Made by a program: the position numbers and the translations under genes
Notes under the pieces: model-generated
Database searches by the model: none
What the model saw: only the letters and a program-made list of their open reading frames with translations
Told to the model about the DNA's origin: nothing
Origin: Spirochaetaceae bacterium
Lineage (GTDB): Bacteria; Spirochaetota; Spirochaetia; Treponematales; Rectinemataceae
DNA: 64,000 nucleotides
Direction: 5' to 3'
NCBI GenBank assembly: GCA_025358255.1
Contig: JANYKC010000027.1
Coordinates: 44,077 to 108,076, forward strand
Shown here: positions 57,221 through 64,000 of the stretch, in pieces
Position numbering within the stretch: position 1 is the stretch's first letter
Layout of the letters: the number at the start of each line of letters is the position of its first letter

Positions 57221-58314
57221 TCCTCCTTGAAATCAAGCCTGAGCATGTTCGAAGCCCCGCCTTGGCTAGTCAGGCCAAGGAAGATGGCATCACTCGACAG
57301 GGCGATGCTGGAATCCTCCGCATTGAAGGGAAGGGTGAAAAGCCGCTTGCCCACGGGTGAAGCACAAAGGATATCCCGGCCCCCCTCCCCGCTTTCGATG
57401 GCGACGAGGATCTCGCGAGCCGACGAGAATAGCCCCAAATCCCCAAGAAATGCCGAATCGACCACTGCTTCCCTTCGTTTGGAAGGGTCGTAGACGAAGA
57501 AGCGCCCTTCCTGTTCATACAGGAGGAAGCGGCCGTCTTCCGTGAAGGACATATCGACCGCACGCCGGAAATTGGAATCAAGATACCTGTGGTAAGTGAC
57601 GCGATAGGCCGAGCTTCGTTTTTCGAGGACAACAAGCCTTTGACTGTCGAGCCCTGAGATCGCCGCCGCAAGGAGACCATCGGGAGAAATCGCGCAACCG
57701 TAGATGCCCGGAATTCGGCTGCCCCCCGGCGAAAACCCGAGGACTTCATCCCCTTTCGAATCAAGTCCGACGAGGCTTCCATCGAGAAGACCGAAAAGGG
57801 CCATGGATGGGCAAGCGTCGAAGGCCGTTATCACCGAGGGGAAATCATGGGTCCAAAGCCTCTTTCCATCGGAGCCGATTTCGGCCACGGAGACCTGGCC
57901 GGGATGCATCACGAAGAGCCGACCTCCGCCCCAAAAAGGGTAGCCAGGTTCGGAAATCCGGGCGGTCTCCTGACCTTGGGCATTCCTGAGTGAAAGGTAT
58001 TCCGGCAGGCGGTCGTAGGAGACATATGCCTCATCGGAGATGGCGCATCCGAACGACACGGGGGCGGCGAATATCGAAGCGCCAGCTTCGTCGAAATAAC
58101 CGAAACTTCCCTTGAGCCGGAATGAAAGCCTGGAGCCATGGCCAGCCGTAGGCCGATCAAGTCCCAGCGTCGCGGCACCTGTGGGTATCGAGACGGCCCA
58201 TGCGGGTTCAAGGATGAGTTCCCTGGACAAGGGAATCGCGCAGACAAAGAAATAGATGACTCCAGACAGGGCGACGAGGGCGATGGCCAGCTGCCTCTTC
58301 CCGTTTTCTTCCAT
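57217..58314 (-). CDS. Membrane-anchored beta-propeller-like hypothetical protein
   Basis: N-terminal TM LAIALVALSGVIYFFVCAIPLS; repetitive propeller-like strands; start at MEENGKR. Confidence 0.6.
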   Translation of the reverse strand: MEENGKRQLAIALVALSGVIYFFVCAIPLSRELILEPAWAVSIPTGAATLGLDRPTAGHGSRLSFRLKGSFGYFDEAGASIFAAPVSFGCAISDEAYVSYDRLPEYLSLRNAQGQETARISEPGYPFWGGGRLFVMHPGQVSVAEIGSDGKRLWTHDFPSVITAFDACPSMALFGLLDGSLVGLDSKGDEVLGFSPGGSRIPGIYGCAISPDGLLAAAISGLDSQRLVVLEKRSSAYRVTYHRYLDSNFRRAVDMSFTEDGRFLLYEQEGRFFVYDPSKRREAVVDSAFLGDLGLFSSAREILVAIESGEGGRDILCASPVGKRLFTLPFNAEDSSIALSSDAIFLGLTSQGGASNMLRLDFKEE

Positions 58315-58405
58315 AGTTGAACTCCGAACCTTTCGCCGCTTAACTCCGACGCGGGAATCGTATATACTGCTACATGCTGCTGTCAACCAACATGCGAGGA
58401 TAGAC

Positions 58406-58807
58406 ATGGACAAGGACGGGCTTTTTGGACGCGCACTGCAGGCCGCGCAGGCCTCATATTCTCCCTACTCCAAGTTCCGCGTCGGAGCCGCCCTCGCTTG
58501 CGCGGACGGCACGATTTTCACAGGGACGAACGTGGAGAACCGGTCATTCGGCTTGACGATCTGCGCCGAAAGAAGCGCGATGCTGGCGGCGATAAGCGCG
58601 GGAAAGCGCGAGTTTTCGGGGATTGTCATCGCCACGCCGGACGCCGACTATCCTGTGAGCCCCTGCGGCGCCTGTCGGCAGGTGCTGTCGGAGTTCCTTC
58701 CGGCCGAAGCCTTTGTCCATTTCGGCTCTTCGTGCGACGATAAAGTGGAAACGACGATTGGCGCGCTCATGCCCTATGACGCGCTTCACGAACTGGGCAA
58801 GCGCTAG
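58406..58807 (+). CDS. cdd: Cytidine deaminase
   Basis: YSPYSKFRVGAALACADG, NVENRSFGLTICAERSAM, SPCGACRQVLSEF. Confidence 0.97.
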   Translation: MDKDGLFGRALQAAQASYSPYSKFRVGAALACADGTIFTGTNVENRSFGLTICAERSAMLAAISAGKREFSGIVIATPDADYPVSPCGACRQVLSEFLPAEAFVHFGSSCDDKVETTIGALMPYDALHELGKR

Positions 58808-58846
58808 AGGGGAATGCTTGGCAGGCGAGACAGGGGGAAACTTGGC

Positions 58847-59653
58847 CTATCGGGAGGCTGTTTCCGTCTTCTTCTCGTCGGCATCAAGCTTGGTATTCCA
58901 GACATCGATCTTTCTTTTCAGGTTCTCGGCTTCCTCACGATCCCCTAAGGCTATGTTGAGTCGCCTAAGCGCCGCAAGATAGACCATGGCCTGACGAAAA
59001 TCGGCCGGCTTGTTCGTGTAGAGTTCGTATTTCTCGCGATACCGGTCAGCGCAACGCTGGAATATCGATTTGACCAAGGCTAAATTCGCCGAGATGACCG
59101 GCCTGATGGGTGAGGAAAAATCCAGGTCTGATACCACGGTCCGCAGGTCGATGAAGTTCTTGGCCAGGGCGCCGTACTTGCCCCACAGCTCGATGAAGGA
59201 CCAGGCATACTTGGAGTTCTCACCGAAGGCTTCTTCATAGGACTGGATGGCGAAACCGAATTTGCGGAAAAGCTTGTTGCGGTCCTCCACGCCAAAATCC
59301 TTGATCTCGTCCAGGTTCTTCTCGTAGTCGGAAAAAGGAACATCAAGATAGGGCGGCACCGTGTCCTCGAGGTACTTGAGGGCACGCACGAGGGTCTTGC
59401 GCCCCTCGATGAGGTAATCTTCGTTCTTTATGCCCAGCAGGGAAACGGATAGCGTGTTGACCAGGAGATACCAGGAAGAGAGGTCGAGCACCTCTTCGGC
59501 GATGTGGATACGCTTGTATGCCACCGCGACTTCATCCTTGGAGAGGAGTTCGAGGAGGGTTTTTTCCTTGGCTAGCCCGGCTTCAATGGTACGCCGGTGC
59601 TCCTTGACCTTCTCGAAGTAGCGATTCCGCTGCTCTTGCGTGATTTTTCCCAT
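58847..59653 (-). CDS. Conserved hypothetical helical protein
   Basis: 273-aa ORF in ATGA overlap with recN; start at MGKITQEQ. Confidence 0.65.
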   Translation of the reverse strand: MGKITQEQRNRYFEKVKEHRRTIEAGLAKEKTLLELLSKDEVAVAYKRIHIAEEVLDLSSWYLLVNTLSVSLLGIKNEDYLIEGRKTLVRALKYLEDTVPPYLDVPFSDYEKNLDEIKDFGVEDRNKLFRKFGFAIQSYEEAFGENSKYAWSFIELWGKYGALAKNFIDLRTVVSDLDFSSPIRPVISANLALVKSIFQRCADRYREKYELYTNKPADFRQAMVYLAALRRLNIALGDREEAENLKRKIDVWNTKLDADEKKTETASR

Positions 59654-61353
59654 CAGCTGTCCCGCCAATTTCCATATTTGCGCAGTAACTCCATCGCATG
59701 CACGATGGAAGCCTCTTCTTTGGGGTCGCCTGCAAGCATGCGGGCGATTTCCTCTGCCCTGACCCGGCCGTCCATACGCGAAAGCCGCGTGGATGTCCGT
59801 CCGTCCCGCACTTCCTTTTCGACCCTGTAATGATTATCGGCTCGCGCGGCGATGGACGCGAGATGCGTTATGCACAGGACCTGCCGCTTTTCCCCGAGGG
59901 CGGCCAAGTGCTCGCCTACGGCGACAGCGACTTCACCTCCTATTCCTGCGTCAACTTCGTCAAATATCAGTGTATCGACCGTATCGCTCGCAGCCAAGAC
60001 CGTTTTTGCCGCGAGCGCTACCCGCGAAAGCTCGCCTCCTGAAGCGATACGCACCAGCGGCCGAAGCGGCTCCCCCTGATTCGGGGCGATGAGGTACTCA
60101 ACCTCGTCGACTCCGGAAGGTCCAACGACGGGACTGCCTTCCTCGGGTTCCTTTCGCGTTACCCGCACGACGAAACGGGCATTGGGCATGCCAAGCGTTT
60201 TGAGGACGGCCTCAATCGCCTTCTGGAGCGAGCTTGCGGCTTCGCTCCGTTTCCGTGATATGGACAAGGCATCCTCGAGGACCCGTGATTCAAGCGCCGT
60301 GATCTCGGCCGCTAGGCCTTCCTTGTCTTCCTCCCAGGTCTCAAGCCTCGAAAGTCGGGCCTTGTCTTCCTCAAGCCGAAGAAGGACATCCTCCACGGTA
60401 GCGCCGTATTTTTTCTTGAGCTTGTGGATTTCGGCGAGCCTGGATTCGATCTCCTCCAGGCGTTCGGGGCTGTACCTTTGGTTTTCCAAGTATCGCCTCA
60501 AGGAATCCGCGATGTCTTCCAACTCATAAAAGGCGTCATCCGCGCGACGCGACATGTCGAAAAGACCGGGATCTATGGCAGATGCCGCTTCAAGGGAGCT
60601 GCGCAGGTGGCGGAGCGGCGCAAGCGCGGCGCCGGAACCCCCACCGACGAGGCTTTCATGGGCTTGACCAACTGCCCCATGGAGCTTCTCATGTTGCGCA
60701 AGGAGGAGCTCCTCGGCTTCAAGCTCGCTTTCCTCACCCCGCTTGAGCTTGGCCTTGCCGATCTCCTCCACCGCATAGCGCAGGAACTCGAGCTCCCTCG
60801 CTTTCTCCCTCTCGGAGGCAAGGGCGGATTCAAAAGCGCGGCGCTTGGCGGAAAGCTCGGCAAACCGGGCGGAAAAAGCGGCGACTTCATCCTCGATGCG
60901 CGCGAAACGATCAAGCAAGCGTCGATGGTTTTCGATGGCCAATAGGGATTGGTGCTCATGCTGACCATGGAGGTCTACAAGGAGGGAAGTCAGCTCCACA
61001 AGATCTGAGCGCAAGGCGCTTTGGTTCTGTATGAAAACCGATCCCTTGCCGTTGGACTTTATTCCGCGCCGAACAAGCACCTTGCCGTCCTCGGCCTGCA
61101 ATCCGCGGGTCTCCAACCATCTGCCCGCTTCGGGATTGCGGGAAACATCGATGATCCCGGTTACGAGAGCCTCGTCAGCCCCTGTCCTTATGACGCCGGT
61201 ATCGACCTTGCCACCGAGCAGGAATCCAATTGCCCCAATGAGTATGGATTTGCCGGCACCGGTCTCACCCGAGAGGATGGTCATCCCATCCCCCAAGGAA
61301 ACCTGGAGTCGGTCTATGAGCGCGAAATCCCTGACCGAAAGCTCCTCAAGCAT
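59653..61353 (-). CDS. recN: DNA repair protein RecN
   Basis: MLEELSVRDFALIDRLQVSLGDGMTILSGETGAGKSILIGAIGFLLGG; IFDEVDAGIGGEVAVAVG. Confidence 0.96.
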   Translation of the reverse strand: MLEELSVRDFALIDRLQVSLGDGMTILSGETGAGKSILIGAIGFLLGGKVDTGVIRTGADEALVTGIIDVSRNPEAGRWLETRGLQAEDGKVLVRRGIKSNGKGSVFIQNQSALRSDLVELTSLLVDLHGQHEHQSLLAIENHRRLLDRFARIEDEVAAFSARFAELSAKRRAFESALASEREKARELEFLRYAVEEIGKAKLKRGEESELEAEELLLAQHEKLHGAVGQAHESLVGGGSGAALAPLRHLRSSLEAASAIDPGLFDMSRRADDAFYELEDIADSLRRYLENQRYSPERLEEIESRLAEIHKLKKKYGATVEDVLLRLEEDKARLSRLETWEEDKEGLAAEITALESRVLEDALSISRKRSEAASSLQKAIEAVLKTLGMPNARFVVRVTRKEPEEGSPVVGPSGVDEVEYLIAPNQGEPLRPLVRIASGGELSRVALAAKTVLAASDTVDTLIFDEVDAGIGGEVAVAVGEHLAALGEKRQVLCITHLASIAARADNHYRVEKEVRDGRTSTRLSRMDGRVRAEEIARMLAGDPKEEASIVHAMELLRKYGNWRDS

Positions 61354-62197
61354 TGGGTCCCCCCGACCAATTGAGCTTTTCGCGCAGCACTTCGTAAAAG
61401 CCCAGTCGCTCCGGCGTATAGATAAGGGCGCGGCGCTCTGCATGGGTGAACGATATCTTGTCGCCGGCCTGCAAAATGAAGGTTTCCTGCCCATCTACTG
61501 TCAACATAACCCCAGTGCGCTTGCCCTCTTCGACCAAAATTTCTATTTTTTCCGAACCAGGGACCACAAGGGGCCGGTTGGAAAGCGTGAATGGGCAGAT
61601 GGGGTTAAGGATCATCGCATCCATCTCCGGGTGCATGACAGGTCCACCCGCGGCCAGATTATACGCCGTGGAGCCCGTTGGTGTCGCGACAATTACGCCA
61701 TCCGATCGATAGCTTCCCATCGGGGAGCCGCCGGCCTCGATATCAAGGCATATCACCTTGGCTATCCCCTGGGCCGAAATCACGCCGTCGTTCAAGGCCT
61801 TGAATGAAGCCAGGACCCTGCCTTCCCTATGCACATGGATCTGGAGCATGGTCCGGGCGGTGAGCCCGAGGCGACCGGCAAGCCAGCAGTCCAGGGCCAC
61901 GACCCAATCGTTGCGGCCAAATCCCGCGATGAAGCCAAGCCTGCCTAGATTGAAAGGAAGGATTGGCACACCTTGGCCAGCGACGGCCCTGGCAGCGAAC
62001 AGGACTGTTCCATCGCCCCCCAGCGAGATGACCAGGTCGATATCCTTGAAAAACGGATTCTGTATGGGCGCCCCGGCGAAGGCGTAGATTTCCGCCTGGA
62101 TGCCGAGATTCGCCAAATGCGACTCGATCTCGTGAGCCACCCCAGAGGCATCGTCTTTCATGAGGTTGGCGAATATTAGAACTTTGCGCCCTGGCAT
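61346..62197 (-). CDS. nadK: NAD kinase
   Basis: LVISLGGDGTVLFAAR; VATPTGSTAYNLAAGGP. Confidence 0.96.
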   Translation of the reverse strand: MPGRKVLIFANLMKDDASGVAHEIESHLANLGIQAEIYAFAGAPIQNPFFKDIDLVISLGGDGTVLFAARAVAGQGVPILPFNLGRLGFIAGFGRNDWVVALDCWLAGRLGLTARTMLQIHVHREGRVLASFKALNDGVISAQGIAKVICLDIEAGGSPMGSYRSDGVIVATPTGSTAYNLAAGGPVMHPEMDAMILNPICPFTLSNRPLVVPGSEKIEILVEEGKRTGVMLTVDGQETFILQAGDKISFTHAERRALIYTPERLGFYEVLREKLNWSGGPNA

Positions 62198-62209
62198 GCG
62201 CGATCCTTT

Positions 62210-63244
62210 TCAGGGAAGCGTGGCAAGGACGCGGGCGATCTTCTGGGCGCCCGTCGTTCCTACCCGCTGGTGGACAGGGAAAAGAAGGGTACGCAGGAGG
62301 AGGGAACGCGAATTGGGACAGGAACCTTCGGGGACGAGGCCTTTGCCCATGAGGCTCGATTCAAATGCCGTCTCCGTTTCGATCTCCTTCTTTTTCGCGT
62401 AAGCGCTTGCGTCCTTCATGCCGGAGTCAAGGGCAACAGGGAGTGCCCAATAGCCGCATTCGCCTTCCCCTTCCTGAAGGAGAAGGCGGTGCCTGGTCCT
62501 GGCGACAGCCTGTGCGAAGCCCGCGTAGATGTCGCGGCGCTTCTGGATGTTGGCTTCCAGTTCGCGCAGCTGGGCAAATCCCAAAGCCGCATTATAATCC
62601 GTCATCCTAAGTTCAGGCTCGATCTTTTCATGGAGGTTACGCAACACCGCACCCTCCCGCTTGCCCTTCGCGAAAAGCAGGGCGCCGCCACCTGCGGTGA
62701 CCAGGCCACCGCTTTCCAGGCCTAAAATGGAAAGCTGCCCGATGGAGCCCGCCTTGGTCTCTCCTCGGTAGCCGCCGAGTGCTTGGGACATGTCCTCGAT
62801 GATGGGAAGGCCAAATGCCTTGAAGGCCTCTGGATCCGGTATGAGGCCGAGGGCCTCGAAGAGAAGAATCACTCGAGGTTTTTTTTCCGCCTGTCCGATA
62901 GACCCTTCCAGGGAGGAAGCGCTCAACGTCGCGCCATCGGCCTGGACATCGAAAAAAAGCGTCGCATAGCCTTTTTCCGACAAGACTCGCCCATAGTATG
63001 CGGGAGAAAGGGCGGGCAATGCGACCACATCGCCGGGCTGCAGGCCCAAGGCCTCCAAGGCCAGGCCTAAAGCCAAATAGGGACTGCGAAGCGCCATGCC
63101 ATAGTCGAAGGAAAGGACCTCCCGACTGGCCTTCAGGAAGCGATCGGTATAGTCTCCAGGGCCGATTGAATCGGTGACCAGGCAGTTTAGCACCGAATCC
63201 ATGTCTTTCCTGCGTATATATGAGCAAAAAACCGGAATAACCAT
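62210..63244 (-). CDS. DegT/DnrJ/EryC1-family aminotransferase-like protein without the PLP lysine
   Basis: GDVVALPALSPAYYGRVL, PIIEDMSQALGGYRG, GSIGQLSILGLESGGLVTAGGGALL. Confidence 0.8.
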   Translation of the reverse strand: MVIPVFCSYIRRKDMDSVLNCLVTDSIGPGDYTDRFLKASREVLSFDYGMALRSPYLALGLALEALGLQPGDVVALPALSPAYYGRVLSEKGYATLFFDVQADGATLSASSLEGSIGQAEKKPRVILLFEALGLIPDPEAFKAFGLPIIEDMSQALGGYRGETKAGSIGQLSILGLESGGLVTAGGGALLFAKGKREGAVLRNLHEKIEPELRMTDYNAALGFAQLRELEANIQKRRDIYAGFAQAVARTRHRLLLQEGEGECGYWALPVALDSGMKDASAYAKKKEIETETAFESSLMGKGLVPEGSCPNSRSLLLRTLLFPVHQRVGTTGAQKIARVLATLP

Positions 63245-63257
63245 GACGACCTTTGGC

Positions 63258-63749
63258 CTAGCGCCCGATTTCTTCTATCTTCTTGAGCTCTTTGGCGCTG
63301 AACAGCTTCCTGATGTCAAGGAGGATCAAATAGCCGCCCTCCCGGTTTACGACACCCTGGATGTACTCCGCTCCTATGCCGGAAAGCATCTGCGGTGGTG
63401 GCTGAATGTCATTTCCTTCAATGGTCACGACTCGCTCGACCTTATCGATGATCACGCCAAGTTTCATGCCATCGAGATCGATGATGATGAAGCCTGAAAG
63501 CAACTCATCGTCATCCCCTAGGTGCGCCCTTTTCAGGTGAAACCGCTTGTGGAGGGAAATGATCGGGATGATTTCTCCACGCAGGTTGAAGAGCCCTTCC
63601 ACATAGATCGGCGCATTCGGGATCTGGCGTATTTCCTGGACACGGACGATTTCTTTCACGTCCATGATGTCGATTCCGTAGAGTTCGTCGCTGATCTGGA
63701 AGGTGACGAGCTGAATCTGGGTGTCCCGTTCGGCCATGAGCTCCCCCAT
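63258..63749 (-). CDS. cheW: CheW-like chemotaxis coupling protein
   Basis: IQLVTFQISDELYGIDIMDVKEIVRVQEIRQIPNAPIYVEGLFNLRGEIIPIISLHKRF. Confidence 0.95.
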   Translation of the reverse strand: MGELMAERDTQIQLVTFQISDELYGIDIMDVKEIVRVQEIRQIPNAPIYVEGLFNLRGEIIPIISLHKRFHLKRAHLGDDDELLSGFIIIDLDGMKLGVIIDKVERVVTIEGNDIQPPPQMLSGIGAEYIQGVVNREGGYLILLDIRKLFSAKELKKIEEIGR

Positions 63750-63865
63750 TCTGTTTTCGCAAGTTCGCTGGGTCAGAGTCTAGCATCTTTCGCTTTCTCG
63801 AGCAAGGAAATCGCTTTTCCACATGGCCAAAAGCGATTTCCAACGATGTGTTTAAAATAAAAAAA

Positions 63866-63977
<112 letters not shown>

Positions 63978-64000
63978 ATAATTTACTGTAACTATGCTGT

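Overview
The window is a G+C-rich, gene-dense bacterial chromosome segment. Gene content and protein style suggest a spirochaete (Treponema/Rectinema-like), but this is inferred from reading and no database search was run. It holds about 58 credible protein genes or pseudogenes, tRNA-Arg(TCT), tRNA-Pro(TGG), tRNA-Val(TAC), and a 5S rRNA at the right edge. Most of it is housekeeping: livHMGF transporter, heterodimeric ABC exporter, EF-G paralogue, sugar kinase/mutase/UGPase, lon, Na+-pump decarboxylase, gpmI, apt, aldehyde:ferredoxin oxidoreductase, recN-nadK, cheW. Most interesting observations: (1) an anaerobic ribonucleotide reductase operon nrdR-nrdD-X-nrdG-lhr in which the RxxGY glycyl-radical motif is missing from the NrdD ORF and sits in a separate small ORF fused to a CPNC redoxin domain, with a candidate pair of NrdR boxes 31 bp apart upstream; (2) a decarboxylase alpha subunit with two tandem biotinyl domains, the first with Ser in place of the biotin-accepting Lys; (3) a decayed island at 14.5-17.8 kb with three in-frame TAA codons, a frameshifted CapA-like gene and an IS3-type transposase remnant; (4) a RAYT/Y1-like transposase that has lost its HUH histidines and tyrosine region; (5) a DegT-family protein lacking the PLP lysine and an M23-like protein lacking metal ligands; (6) an ABC exporter with a ~135-aa extracytoplasmic insertion between TM1 and TM2. 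No CRISPR array and no intact mobile element were seen.
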